This document shows positions 21,640 to 32,309 of a DNA stretch of 64,000 nucleotides, one piece after another; within the stretch, counting starts at the first letter, position 1; every line of letters begins with the position of its first letter. The position numbers were made by a program, and so were the translations under genes. Origin of the DNA: Euglena gracilis. Taxonomy: Eukaryota; Euglenida; Euglenophyceae; Euglenales. The notes beneath the pieces were generated by a model, which ran no database searches, was not told the DNA's origin, and saw only the letters and a program-made list of their open reading frames with translations. Location of the stretch: the NCBI GenBank assembly GCA_039621445.1, contig CP154956.1:60893178-60957177 (forward strand), read 5' to 3'.

Positions 21640-22065
21640 GCCCCTGGAGGGGTTCAATTTACATTGGCCCAAAGCACACAGTCCCGGAAGGATAAATACC
21701 AGAAGTGTTTGGCAAGTTGACCACTGAGGCAAGTCTGTGGAGATGCACCACGAGGTTCTGAGCGAGGCTATCCCTGGCACAACCTTGGCTTCAACGCGCA
21801 GAACGTGTCTGTCAAGGATATTCCCCATGGTTATGTGGCCTCGAACGCCAAGAACGATCCCGCCAAGGAAGCTGCTGACTTAACTGCCCAGGTAAGCCTC
21901 TCTTCAATGTTTTTCTGTCTGGCTTCAAAAATACTTCTGTTTTGTGCCATTCTGTGGACAAAACGGCAATTTTTTTCCTTTTCACATTCACATTTCTTCA
22001 GGTCATCATTCTGAACCGTCAGATTGGCAACGGCCATGCAATTGTCCTGGCATTACCTGTTTGTT
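21640..22065 (+). pseudogene. eEF1A-like pseudogene fragment with intron
   Basis: Across frames the + strand encodes parts of domain 2 of translation elongation factor 1-alpha. [15 protein letters not shown] is followed, after a 1-2 base shift, by [20 protein letters not shown] and [24 protein letters not shown] donor at 21892 and a TTCTTCAG acceptor near 22001 bound an intron, after which [16 protein letters not shown] resumes the family sequence (V-I-x-L-N...IGNG). Frameshifts near 21690-21740 and 21780, a missing residue pair and the decayed tail (expected VLDCHT) show it is dead. The intron argues against a processed copy. Upstream, TVPEG near 21680 matches the family GTVPVG. Confidence 0.75.
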
Positions 22066-22900
22066 GGTCAAGGAGTTGCGGTCTGAAGTTGATTTAAACA
22101 ACTCAGCGAACTGCAGTTGCTTCTCACAAGGACTTTGTTCTGTTTTCGGTGTTCTTGGGTCAAAAAAAGTGAGTGACTGAAAGTTGCAGACCAAAGTTGC
22201 GGTTTTTTGGAATTTTTGGTTTTTTTTCATCCCCAATTTTTTCCCCCTCCATCTACCAGTTGGCTGGGCAAGGCTCTGGCAAAAAGTTTTGGCTGGCCCA
22301 GTTTTTGGATTGTCTGTGCCAAAAACTTTTTGAGGTCCAGTTTTTGTAGTTGGGTAAACCCCCCCCAAATAGCACCCCCCATGGAAAACCAAAGGAAAAC
22401 AGGGGGGTGTGTTATTTGGGCGAGGGGGTGTGTGTTATTTGGGGGGGGGGGTTAGGTTTGGTAAAGGTTTTGGCGGCCAGTTTCGAATTACTATGCTAAC
22501 CCCCCTGGGAGCAGAAATCCCGGGGATCTTGACCTGGGGGCGGGCGTGGTAAAACCTTTTGGGCGCCAGTTTCGACACTGGCTGTGGCAAAAAAATTTTG
22601 GTTCCCATTTTTGACTGGGGGCAAGGTTTTGCAGTTGGTTTTGTTAAAAGGTTTTTCGGCGCAACACTCCGGTTGGTCTTTTGGCCAGCGGAGTCCAGCA
22701 AAGGGAGAAGAAAATTGCCAGGGTCAACTAGTCTGAGACAAGGAGCGTTTGGGAGAGGGCTGGGTGACGTTGGTCATTCATGGACCTGCCGTGCCGACAT
22801 TAAAAAATTTTTCTGCGCAAAGTTGCGGCGCGTTAAAAATCCCTCGGACGAGACGGACCCGCGGAGTTAGACACCTCGGTATAAGTCCCCGCGATGTTAG
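22066..22900. other. Intergenic with short foldback repeats
   Basis: 22066-22130 on the minus strand reads LQFAELFKSTSDRNSLTNK, possibly an inverted eEF1A remnant. 22356-22452 is an AATAACACCCC foldback. 22440-22700 holds diverged GGTTTTGGCGCCAGTTTCGA-type units. Confidence 0.4.
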
Positions 22901-22914
22901 TTGCACGCGATGTT

Positions 22915-23035
22915 TGGCGCATATCTGTAATGGAAAACGTGCCTGAACACAGATGCCTTAATCGAAAACGTGTCATTGCCACAGATGCCCTCATTGAAAA
23001 CGTAACCACAGATGCCTTTATATCAAGAACTGCGT
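22915..23035. repeat. GCATCTGTGGCAATGACACG array
   Basis: Units of GAAAACGTGTCATTGCC and ACAGATGCC(C/T)T, about 28 bp apart. The same array lies beside the recombinase/PHD copies at 24350-24450, 33180-33340, 34095-34235, 45840-45910 and 48550-48670. Confidence 0.8.
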
Positions 23036-23043
23036 CTTAAACG

Positions 23044-23914
23044 CAGACAGCGGCCAAAATCTGCCAGGCGGCCACATATTCTGATTCCGAAGTTTCCGGC
23101 CGTTCCAGGTCTGTGCAGCGGATCCTAATTCAGCTTCGCTTTGTCCAAAAAAATCCGAAAAATCTGTCGTCAGTCTGCCGTCCGTCGTCGAGGTTGAGAA
23201 ACACAGACTTTGACCAAAGCCATGTTGCTTTATAAACACAGCCTTAAATAACTGCGTCTTACCCCCCCCCCCCCCCCTTTATTGTCCCACCGACCTGCCC
23301 CCAGGAGGCCCGACCGGACAATAAAGGGGGGGGACAATAAAGGGGTACCAAAGGAATTTCATTGGCTGGGCCAAAAAAACCCCCGTCAGCCGGGGCCCAG
23401 GGACAATAAAGGGGGGGGGGACAATAGGGGGGGGGGTGGTGGTAAACGCAGACTCTGACCTGAGTCTGCGTTTCAAAACGTTTCAAAACGCAGACTCAGG
23501 TCAGAGTCTGCGTTTACCACCACCCCCCCCCCCTATTGTCCCCCCCCCTTTATTGTCCCTGGGCCCCGGCTGACGGGGGTTTTTTTGGCCCAGCCAATGA
23601 AATTCCTTTGGTACCCCTTTATTGTCCCCCCCCTTTATTGTCCGGTCGGGCCTCCTGGGGGCAGGTCGGTGGGACAATAAAGGGGGGGGGGGGTGGTAAG
23701 ACGCAGTTATTTAAGGCTGTGTTTATAAAGCAACATGGCTTTGGTCAAAGTCTGTGTTTCTCAACCTCGACGACGGACGGCAGACTGACGACAGATTTTT
23801 CGGATTTTTTTGGACAAAGCGAAGCTGAATTAGGATCCGCTGCACAGACCTGGAACGGCCGGAAACTTCTGAATCAGAATATGTGGCCGCCTGGCAGATT
23901 TTGGCCGCTGTCTG
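23044..23914. repeat. 871-bp near-perfect palindrome
   Basis: The sequence from CAGACAGCGGCCAAAATCTG to the centre near 23479 is repeated in reverse complement to CAGATTTTGGCCGCTGTCTG at 23914, with only occasional mismatches (CCGAAG against CAGAAG). Each arm contains CGGACGGCAGACTGACGACA, the AGCAACATGGCTTTGGTCAA motif and G-run ACAATAAAGGGG blocks. The centre is a hairpin of GCAGACTCTGACCTGAGTC. Open frames in the arms are shadows of the symmetry. Confidence 0.95.
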
Positions 23915-23989
23915 TGGTCTACCGAACTAGAATCCTTTCGAAATAGTGGTAACACTGCCGTGAAACATGGGTAACATATGTGAAAGATG

Positions 23990-24205
23990 ACAAAAGATTC
24001 ACATCGTCTTCTTCTTTAGCTACCCCATTTGCCTCCATTTTTCCTGGTGCACTTTGTAACGTTGATGAAAATGCTTTGGGTGCTGCACCCACGACCCAGG
24101 AGTTCTTTGGTAGGCTCCAAAAAGTTGATGAGCACCACACATGTTGCCTAACCTTGTATGGTGATATTTTTGGGGAACAACGTCATGATGTGAAAAATTG
24201 TTAAC
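23990..24205 (+). pseudogene. Recombinase-like N-terminal remnant
   Basis: After a TTCTTCTTTAG acceptor-like site the + frame gives PFASIFPGALCNVDENALGA and PTTQEFFGRLQKVDEHH. PTTQEFFGRLQKV matches PPTVEQFVEALHKV at 14.3 kb. The frame stops within 20 codons after that. Confidence 0.35.
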
Positions 24206-24304
24206 ATGTAACAATTTTTTTTGTCACGTTCAGTGCCCTCTTTCTATAAGGTGCGCCACCGGTTTTCCTGGTAAAAAAGCGGGATCAGAACATGAAACAA
24301 TGTT

Positions 24305-24460
24305 AAAAACGTGTTCAGCCCGCCAAATGCCTGCCCTGAAATTCGTGGTCATGAACACGTTTTCAATGAGGGCATCTGTGGCAATGACACGTTTTCGATT
24401 AAGGCATCTGCGTTCAGGCACGTTTTCCATTAGGGCATCTGTGGCAACCCTGAGTAAAAA
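24305..24460. repeat. CATGAACACGTTTTC array at recombinase/PHD copy 1
   Basis: Starts AACGTGTTCAGCCCGCCAAA, TGCCTGCCCTGAAATTCGTG, then three GGGCATCTGTGG/GACACGTTTTC units. Identical order at 33135-33345. Confidence 0.85.
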
Positions 24461-24602
24461 GGCAAAAAAAACGCTGTCACGAAAAATCAGTGGGCGGTTG
24501 TGAGGCCGGGTGGTCCTCAACGAGTGAGGCGGGTCGGGGGCACTCTACAACACAACAGAAGGCTAGGTTGCCTTGGAGCACAACGACACGGAGTGGCGGA
24601 CA

Positions 24603-25156
24603 TCACCGAACACGACACACTTTAAAACACAAAAAAGAGCCATACTTTGGTGGCCGCCGCAAAACTTGGCAATGAAAATGATATGCCAAACCGCAGGCGT
24701 CACACACAACTTTGTACAGCTCCACACAATTTGGATTTTTGGGAATGGCAAAGAAGAAAAGAGGTTGCCGAACGATTCCCTGAAACGAACAAAGTTCCCG
24801 ACTGCTGCTCACGTTGAGCCACACATTGTTCAATGACGCTCGCCTCATCGAACATCAGTGGGTTCCAGCTCCCATCCCGTCCAGGCAACAAAGAAAGCAT
24901 CCAGCTCAGGATAAGAGGCTTGCCGATGTTGACACAGTTTGGCGAACTCCAAACAATTGGCAACAGCAGCAAGCTCTGCTCCCACGGAGCCGGACTTTTT
25001 CTTTGTGTTGCCCTGTGCCAGCAAGGTGTCATGAAGGGGGTCAACCTTCGGCTTCTTGGCATCTTGCTGGTATACCGCGAGAGCAGCCAGGAACAGTTCC
25101 GTCCTGGGGGGAGGTGGCAAAAGACCATTCACAAAGTTAGCCGTGCGTTTAGCCAT
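24603..25156 (-). pseudogene. Recombinase-like plus PHD-finger ORF, copy 1
   Basis: The minus strand starts at ATG 25156 with MAKRTANFVNGLLPPPPRTE. It continues through FLAALAVYQQDAKKPKVDPL, LAAVANCLEFAKLCQHRQAS, YPELDAFFVAWTGWELEP, LLFDEASVIEQCVAQREQQS and VSGNRSATSF. After a frameshift follow VVCDACGLAYHFHC and PPKYGSFLCFKVC, the second half of a PHD finger (CxxC-x5-HxxC...Cx2-3C). The first Cys pair is degraded. The helical part is the family N-terminal core; the PHD finger would read histone H3 tails if intact. At least two frame breaks (near 24890-24850 and 24750) make it a pseudogene. Confidence 0.6.
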
Positions 25157-25189
25157 AGTGGGAAGGCTGCGGAACATGGCTTTATAGCA

Positions 25190-25325
25190 ACATGGCTTTG
25201 GTCAAAGTCTGTGTTTCTAAACACAGACTTTGGCGTGCCGAAGTCTGTGTTTAGAAACACAGACTTTGACCTAAGTCTGTCTTTCTAAACACGGACTCCG
25301 ACCTGGAAAACTGTGTTCACAATAT
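25190..25325. repeat. AAACACAGACTTTGAC hairpin cluster
   Basis: ATAGCAACATGGCTTTGGTC and AAAGTCTGTGTTTCTAAACA are followed by inverted copies. This belongs to the GCAGACTCTGACCTGAGTCTGC family at 23044-23914, 31700-31870, 49320-49480 and 53715-53890. Confidence 0.8.
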
Positions 25326-25369
25326 TTCGACCCGGAAACATTCCAATGATGCAGAAATAAAGGAGTGGA

Positions 25370-25800
25370 CACTTTGGGGGGTCAATTTTTGGGCTTTGGC
25401 GCCTTCGGCGCCAAGAGAAAATGGCCACTTTGAGGGGGGGGGGGACAAATTTGCCAAAACGGCCATTGTGAGGGAGGGGACACTTTGGGGGGGGGTCAAT
25501 TTTTGGGCTTTGGCGCCTTCGGCGCCAAGAGAAAATGGCCACTTTGAGGGGGGGAAACAAATTTGCCAAAACGGCCATTGTGAGGGAGGGGCGGGGGTCA
25601 ATTTTTGGGCTTTGGCGCCTTCGGCACCAAGAGAAAATGGCCACTTTGAGGGGGGGGGACAAATTTGCCAAAATGGCCATTGTGAGGGAGGGGACACTTT
25701 GGGGGGGGGGGCGCATTTGGGAAAATGACCACTTTTGTGGGGGAACAAATTTGCCAAAATTTTTTGGCCACTCTGGGGGGGGGGGCACTTTGAAGGGGGG
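25370..25800. repeat. ~118-bp tandem repeat, 3-4 units
   Basis: Each unit contains GGTCAATTTTTGGGCTTTGG, CGCCTTCGGCGCC, GAAAATGGCCACTTTGAGG, a G-run and GCCATTGTGAGGGAGGGG. It keeps all frames open, so the repetitive proteins on both strands are artefacts. Confidence 0.9.
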
Positions 25801-25910
25801 GTGAGGGTGTTTTTTTCTGTCCCAAGTGGCCCAGAGGGTCAAATTCCTCACAACTTGGAAGCTTTCAAGCTGCCAACGGGCGGCAAGATGGTGAAGTCTT
25901 CTGTGTTTTA

Positions 25911-26678
25911 AAACCGTTTAACAGTCACAGGTTACCCTACCCTACCCTACGTGAGGAAATTGTGAATCGTTCACGGGTACCAATGGGGGTAACACTTTTG
26001 GGGGTGAGAAACTGAAGGAACTGGGAGCACTTTGGAATGGGAACAACCCGGGGAAAGGCAAAGCCATACCATGGACGCGAGTGCGGTGGCAGCTTACTGT
26101 TCCGCAAGATGCATAAAATAGGCATGGCCAGAAGCACGTACCCAAACAACGAACGACAGTCACTCAACGACAACCGGCACAAACCCAAGGCTTTTTGGGA
26201 GAGCAACGCAAATCAGCACACACAAAATGATACTCCGGGTCATTTTTTTTTATCACCACGGGTTGGGAGAGAGCCCAAAAGGGCATTCACCGTTGCTCTA
26301 CCTAGCGACATTGTGGTTCGCAAAACAGCCACAAATTCTTGTGCAATGGGGGGTTAAGGCATCTGAGCATCCACCAAGTTCACGGCACGCTTCATGGCCG
26401 TGGAACACACCGAAAGGATATTGGCGGCAGAAATAAACACGAATGGTTTTTGTTTCATTTCCGTTCACGGGTGCCCATAGGGGTAATTGTGAACGTTTAC
26501 CAGTTTTTCCCATGGTCACCTGTGAACAGTTTTGAGTGTTCACGGGTGCCCTTGGAGGTACCTGTGAATGTCCAAAAGTGCACCCGTGAACGCTAAAACA
26601 CCAAAAAATAGCCCGGTAGGCATCTGGTCGGAAAAAAATTGCCTACATTAGGGCAGCTGTAACTTTGTTAAACGGTTT
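25911..26678. mobile_element. TA-flanked AAACCGTTTAACA element, copy 1 (PHD remnant)
   Basis: The left end AAACCGTTTAACAGTCAC and right end GTAACTTTGTTAAACGGTTT are inverted and each is bounded by TA. Subterminal GTTCACGGGTACCCATGGGG-type units occur at both sides. The interior on the minus strand keeps YHFVCADLRCSPKKPWVCAG, the C-terminal half of the PHD finger complete in copy 2, but the first half is replaced by unrelated sequence. Confidence 0.8.
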
Positions 26679-26689
26679 TAAGAAGGAAA

Positions 26690-27060
26690 CGGGGTTGAAT
26701 CACGATACCCCATCAACAGAAATGGTGTGCTCGTTGAAAAATTGAACGTTAGAAGCCTTGTCAAGATACATGTGTTTCCTGTTGCCGCCCAAAGGGCGGC
26801 GAGACGGCAGTAGATATATTCACAAACAACCCCAAATTGAAAAAAGGAAGCGACCCATGAGTTCTGCACTTGTTGACCGCCCGAAGGGCGGCGAGACGGT
26901 AGCGACATCCAACAGCAAAAACACCCAAAATCCAATGAAAAGTTGAGTTGTGAGAAAAAAATTTCATTGATCTGCAAAGGAGAATAGCAAAAAAAAATTT
27001 GGAGGCAATTTTTTTCTGGGGGGGGGGCGAGAAAATTTTGAGTCAAAAAAATTTCGGTGG
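26690..27060. other. No gene; duplicated CGCCCGAAGGGCGGCGAGAC
   Basis: CCGCCCAAAGGGCGGCGAGA with a following GTAG occurs at about 26783 and again at 26878. Runs of A and G follow. Nothing else recognised. Confidence 0.5.
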
Positions 27061-27074
27061 GGGCGAAAAAATCC

Positions 27075-27271
27075 CAGGAGGGGCGAGTCATCTCAACACA
27101 ATTCTGGGAGCTTGAGTTGTCCACACTGAGGAACACTGGGGTCGTGGCATCCAATCGTGACCTTGACTTCAAAATGTGTGGCCGATCATTCTTGTCAATG
27201 GCAATCCGTGCCGCTTTGACCAAGGCTTGCTCTGTGGAAAGTTCTCCCTTCGGACGCAAGTGTCTTAGCAT
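27075..27271 (-). CDS. Candidate exon, unknown protein
   Basis: ATG at 27271 (minus) begins MLRHLRPKGELSTEQALVKA and continues ARIAIDKNDRPHILKSRSRL and FLSVDNSSSQNCVEMTRP. Composition and the helical ALVKAARIAIDKND segment look like genuine protein, unlike the adjacent repeats. Beyond about 27075 the frame enters poly-A/G sequence. No domain recognised and no neighbouring exon identified. Confidence 0.35.
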
Positions 27272-27471
27272 CTATGTAAGTGGGCGTAAGTGTCTCAACG
27301 CATAATCAAATCTGCGGACTGTTGTGCGATCTACAATACCTTGACCCATAGTGAGCCGGCCTGCCTTTTTTGACGTTTTTTTTTAATTCTAACAATGGTT
27401 TTTTTTTAAAAAAAAAGACGCCCAGTGGGTTTTGCATGGAAATTTTTTTGAATGAACATTTTCTGATACGA

Positions 27472-28646
27472 AAACTGTGTCCAGAACGCCGGTTCGGGTG
27501 TGAAGCCGCCCGAACCGGCGTTCTGGAACACGGCTTCACGCCCGAACCGGCGTTCTGGACACAGTTGTTGAAACCGTGGATTAGGGGCTCTGGCTTCACG
27601 CCCGAACCGGCGTTCAAGGAATCCAGGCCAATTTCGCCCTAAATCCCCATTTTTTTGAACCTTTTTGAGCATTTCTGACCTCCTTTGGGCGAATGGCGAT
27701 GTCGATCGGTCGATTGAAGTTTTCACAAATGTGATGCCATGTTACCCATCAATCGAAAGCTCTTCTCAAGGGCTTTTGACGGATGGCCACATGATTCAGC
27801 AATAATGCACACAGCGCTTCTTTTCAGCAATCATGTTCATGCAATCATGTGTCCATATTCCAAAATTTGACATCTTGATTTGTGAAATCCCACACCTCAG
27901 GTGCCATACGGCACATCAATCGAAAGCTCTCCCCATGAGCTTTCATTTGGTACCCTTAGAACTCAGCCACACTGCATAGCGCTCCGAAAATTGCCGATCG
28001 CATGTTCCGACCCTTTTCGCAAATTCCAAAATCCACTGTGCACCTGCTATGGGGGGTTTGCACACCCTCCCCCCCCCTCTCTCCGAGGCGCTCGCCACGC
28101 TATTTACCCCCCTCCCTCTTCCTAGCCAGACCCCCTCGCCACGCCACCCAACACATTTTTCACTCTGCAACCATGGCACACCCCTCCCCCCCCATCCGAG
28201 ACCCCCTCGCCACGCCATTTTCCCGCCATTCCCCCCCTCCCCCTCCCCTATTCGGACCCCCTCGCCACGTCGTACCAACCCCCCCATGTTGCCCATCGAT
28301 AGCCCTTCTCGAGGGCTTTCAGCAGATGGCCTTAGATTTCAGCTGTGCTGCATGGTATTCTATTTCAGAAATTCCCCAAATTTGACCAAATGGAAATTGT
28401 TGCACAAAATACCCCAATTTCTGGTGAAATACCCCCCGAAAACTGCTCAGATATGATTGATATGATTGCCACATGTCTAAAAACCATTTTGGACACTTTT
28501 TGGCACTTTTTATTTTGGGTCCCCTGGACGCCGTCTTCCCGCCCGAACCGGCGTTCTGGACGCCGGTTCGGCGCAAAAATTTCTGCGCCGAACCGGTGTC
28601 CAGAACGCCGGTTCGGGCGTGAAGCCAGAGCCCCAATACACGGTTT
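27472..28646. mobile_element. Foldback element with CCGAACCGGCGTTC hairpin ends, copy B
   Basis: Reverse complement of 15644-16745. The left end has hairpin GAACGCCGGTTCGGGTGTGA and GTGGATTAGGGGCTCTGG. The right end has CCGAACCGGCGTTCTGGACG and GCCAGAGCCCCAATACACGG. A C-rich insertion at 28055-28290 is unique to this copy. Confidence 0.75.
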
Positions 28647-28659
28647 GAATGATTTTTGG

Positions 28660-29165
28660 CAACTTCTGGGTAATTTCTGCCAAAAACTTCCTTCCACAAA
28701 AATGAAAAGGTCATAAAATTCCATTTTGTTGCATTTTTGGATGTTTTGACCATTTTTGGCAGTTTTTGAACTTGGTAGGATTCAAAGTATGGTTTGGGAG
28801 TTTCACAAACAGTTTTTTCATTGAAATTTTCCTTTTGATTTTTTGATGTTTTTTTTTATTGCTTTTCTTTAAAAAAAACACGTTGTTTTGTTTTTTTTTT
28901 AAAAAAAATGCCACTATGCCTCGACCAGACTAAAGCCGTCAGGATTGATGTCGCCCCAACAGGTGTGAGTCGTCGGGCTTACCACCCCCCCCCCATACAG
29001 GCCCGGGCCTAAATCTCGTGGACATTTAATTCGGTTGGACGAAAAACCTCGGGGGAATTAAATCCGGTTAAATTCCTCGACTGTCGGGTGGTCCACGGAA
29101 TTAATTCCCCCGAGTATTACTTACCTGAAATAGCGAAAGTATACGCGTCCTTTTGTCCTACCCCC
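28660..29165. other. No gene; A/T-rich then small foldback
   Basis: Mainly T- and A-runs. 29015-29120 is a small foldback of AATTAAATCCGGTTAAATTCC sequence. Confidence 0.45.
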
Positions 29166-29171
29166 CCACAG

Positions 29172-29394
29172 TTGGACACATGGTCAGAAACCGATGAAGA
29201 AAATTTTGGTACCCAGTGAAAAGAAGGCGAAGCCTGAAGCGGTGCAAGAATTGGTCAAAGCTGCTGAAGAAGTTCATCACAGATAGGTTTATGTCCCTTA
29301 CCAATCAAATCATTTTTTCCCCACACTCCAGGGCTCCCAAGACAGGCAGCAAAGCTTGTGGGAAGAAGTAGCAATAGTTAAATTTGAAGATAAA
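29172..29394 (+). CDS. Candidate Lys-rich terminal exons
   Basis: A CCCCCACAG acceptor (ending 29171) opens a frame with QKPMKKILVPSEKKAKPEAV and QELVKAAEEVHHR before TAG at 29284. After a possible short intron, a CACACTCCAG acceptor (ending 29331) opens GSQDRQQSLWEEVAIVKFED to a TAA near 29394. A weak donor at GAA/GTTCAT (29268) would join the two in phase 0, giving a basic C-terminus. Composition is protein-like and the region is free of the surrounding repeats. No family recognised; the splice model is uncertain. Confidence 0.35.
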
Positions 29395-29399
29395 TAACT

Positions 29400-30470
29400 T
29401 CACGTTTGAAGGTATGATCTCGCTTGTTCTGCTGAATTGCTCATTTTCAATTAAAGTCGGCTGTGTTGATCTTTTCCACTTTTAGCCTGGGAAAATGAAT
29501 TTTAATGAAAAGTCTCTGGCTGTTGCATCAAATGTCTGTGGCATGCATCTGTGGAATCATGTGCTTTTTTTAGTTCAACGTTCTGTCCTCTTAGTTAGTG
29601 TTGTCCTCTTTCTGTGTGTATTTTCTGTTGCATCATTCGTGGCCAACATCTCAACACAGTTTACACACATTGACTGTGTGTGTTGTTGACACTTGTTAAA
29701 AGCTGGGGAACAATGCAATTGTTTGTTTGGATGCATGCATTTTCATCATGTGAATTGAGAACAGAAGCTGAAGAACAGAAGCTGAAGGAAGGCAGGTAAA
29801 AAATGTTTTGTAACTGCTGCAGTGCAATTTTTTTGTTACGTAGCGCCTTTTTTTTTCTGCTGCATTGTTGTGTTTTGCAAATGTGTCCCTTGAATTTCCT
29901 GTGTGTGAACCGTCTGAAAAGTCCAATTTTGCATGCAGGGCCACTGACACCATTTTGCACCAGTGGCCTGAAAAGGCCATGGGCCATCAAAGGCCTCCCC
30001 CTGACACCATTTTGTTTTTCTTGTGTAGAGGTGGTTGCCAATTTTCTACTCAACTTATTTTCCACCAGTGGCTAGTTTGGGGGCTGTCACAGGTGGCCCA
30101 ATTTGGTGATGGGGGGGGGGGGCTGTCACAGGTGGTGGCCAGTTTGGTGCCAGGATGTTTGGCCAGTTCGGTGCCACAGGGCCCATTAAAAAGGGACAAG
30201 CGATGGAACATTTTTCGACGTTTGGAGGCTTTATTTCCACAAAAAAAATGGGGAAAAGAAAAGTAGTCAAAAAATGGTTTTCTGCGCGTTTGCGAACCGA
30301 CAAAAAAAAGGAGAAAGAAAATCGACGGTTTATGGCAAGCGGCCCTGGAGGCGAAGATTTAAAAAAAAATGCGAAAAACGGGCGACCGGATTTAATTCCC
30401 CGACTGGCGGGGGCTCACCGGATTAAATTCCTTGCGGTTTTATTCCTAACGTATTTAATGTACTTGCGGT
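29400..30470. other. No gene recognised
   Basis: Moderately complex sequence. A + frame from 29495 contains a hydrophobic stretch (LVSVVLFLCVFSVASFV) but no supporting motif. 29935-30010 repeats CTGACACCATTTTG twice. Confidence 0.4.
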
Positions 30471-30474
30471 TTGC

Positions 30475-31110
30475 GCCCGGGCCTGTATTGTCCCCCCCCC
30501 CATATTGTCCCTCGGCCCCGGCCGACGGGGGGTTTTTTGGGCTCGGCCAATGAAATTCCTTTGGTATCCCCATGGAGGCTAGGTGCGCCGCTTGTGGGGG
30601 TCCGGGACCCCCCCCTCCCCCCCCCCTGCGCGGCCCGAGCGCGGCCGCTCGCCCCCCCCCCCCCTGGACCCCCCCCTCCCCCCACTGTGCCTAGCATAGC
30701 CAAGAAAAAAAATTTGTGAAAAAATCGCGACTTTTTTGAGGCCTAAAAATGACCAAAAAATGACCATTTCGGACATAAAATGGCAAATTTGGGGGCCGCG
30801 CGCTCTGCGCGCGACCAAAAAAGCACTTTTTTGGTCAAAAATGGCCCAAAAATGGCAAAAAATGACCACTTTTTTGGACCCGAAAATCACCGATTTTAGG
30901 ATGCGCGCCGCCCGCGCGGCCGCCCTCGGACCCCCCTCCCCCCCCCCCCCCCCCCCCCCGGCCGCCCGCCCGGCCGCCCGCCCCCCCCCCTTAGCCCCCC
31001 CCCCCGCTGTGCGTGCCCTCCCATATTGTCCCCCCCATAATGTCCGGTTGGGCGTCCCGGGGGGAGGTCAGTGGGACAATAAGGGGGGGGGGTAATGTCA
31101 CACCCTGGAA
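30475..31110. repeat. G/C-run block with ACAATATGGGGGG ends
   Basis: TATTGTCCCCCCCCCCATA at 30486 and AATAAGGGGGGGG at 31079 bound C-runs, CGCGCGCTCTGCGCGCG (30797) and short G-rich pieces. GGCCAATGAAATTCCTTTGG also occurs in the palindrome at 23044-23914. Confidence 0.5.
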
Positions 31111-31177
31111 GGGGTCGACATTAGGCTCGTCGGCAATTAAGCCCGTGCAGGATTTGGCTGCCCCCGTTCTGAACCTA

Positions 31178-32304
31178 AAACCTATTTTCTGGGCCCGACG
31201 CCTGTCTTGAAAGTCTACTGACATTAACGGATTTCAGGCTGAAATTGTTTATGTCGGTCGATTTCCATTCAGGCGCCCGTTTATGTCGGTCGATTTCCAT
31301 TCAGGCGCCCGTTTATGTAGGTCGATTTCCATTCCATTGAAATCTGTTGCTGGTCAGATTGGGAATTTTTAGTGACTTTTTGGACATTTTGGATTTCCCT
31401 TTTTTTCGACATTTTTGTTCCTATGGGGTTGTGGAGGAGTTATGGATCAGACAAAAACCAAATTTTGTGGCCAGGTGATCACAGCTGGCTGAACTTTGGA
31501 CGGAACAGACGGAAGGACGGTACTTAAGATTATTATTTTCTGGATCTTCAGAAAAAGCTTTCGGCAAATTTGTCCTGAACCAGTTGTCATCACTGGTCAT
31601 CTGAAAGAAAAGCTTTCGGGTGACGAGTTATCTGGCAATGTCAACCCTATTTTCTGGGCGCGACGCCTGTATTGCAATTATATTGACATCATCGGATTTC
31701 GGGTCAAGGCTGTGTTCATAGCAACATGGCTTTGGTCAAAATCTGTGTTTCTAAAAAAACGCAGACTCTGACCTGAGTCTGTGTTCCGAAACGCTGAGTC
31801 TGTTATTCGGCCTGAGTCTGCGTTTCGAAACGCAGACTCAGGTCAGAGTCTGCGTTTAAGACACAGTTCTTGATATAGAGATTGTTTCTTTCAAAATGGA
31901 AGAAAAAAGCATTCCGAAAAAAAGAGACAAAAGGTTGGTCGACATTAACGGGTTTCAGGCTGAAACTGACAATGTCCCAAAACGGAACAAAAAGGCATTC
32001 AAAAATGGAAATAAAAGGTTGGTCGATTTCCAAGACATCGGAAATCGTTTATGTCAGTCGATTTCCATTCAGGCGCCCGTTTATGTCAGTGGATTTCCAT
32101 TCAGGCGCCCGTTTATGTCGGTCGATTTCCATTCAGGCGCCCGTTTATGTCGGTCGATTTCCATTCAGGCGCCGTTTATGTCGGTCGATTTCCATTCAGG
32201 CGCCCGTTAATTGGCCAAAAACCACTTTTTTGACCATATTTCCGTCCAGTCGGTTCGGTCGAATGAATATCAAGACAGGCGTCGGGCCCAGACAAAATAG
32301 GTTT
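31178..32304. mobile_element. TA-flanked AAACCTATTTTCTGGGCC element, copy 1
   Basis: The left end AAACCTATTTTCTGGGCCC continuing GACGCCTGTCTTGA is inverted at 32270-32304 and bounded by TA on each side. Subterminal tandem repeats of a 32-bp unit (GTTTATGTCGGTCGATTTCC, ATTCAGGCGCCC) lie at 31244-31330 and 32046-32212. The middle holds a GCAGACTCTGACCTGAGTC hairpin. A nested second terminus-like sequence is at 31650-31680. Frames across the arrays are not genes. Confidence 0.85.
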
Positions 32305-32309
32305 TAGAA

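Noticed and set aside
23259-23946. Two identical peptides on opposite strands
   Set aside because: They come from the palindrome and do not represent a duplicated gene.
25285-25851. Pro/Arg-rich repetitive proteins on both strands
   Set aside because: Artefact of the 118-bp tandem repeat.
29495-29689. Small hydrophobic membrane-protein-like frame
   Set aside because: No conserved motif, splice signal or second copy; hydrophobicity alone from T-rich DNA is weak evidence.
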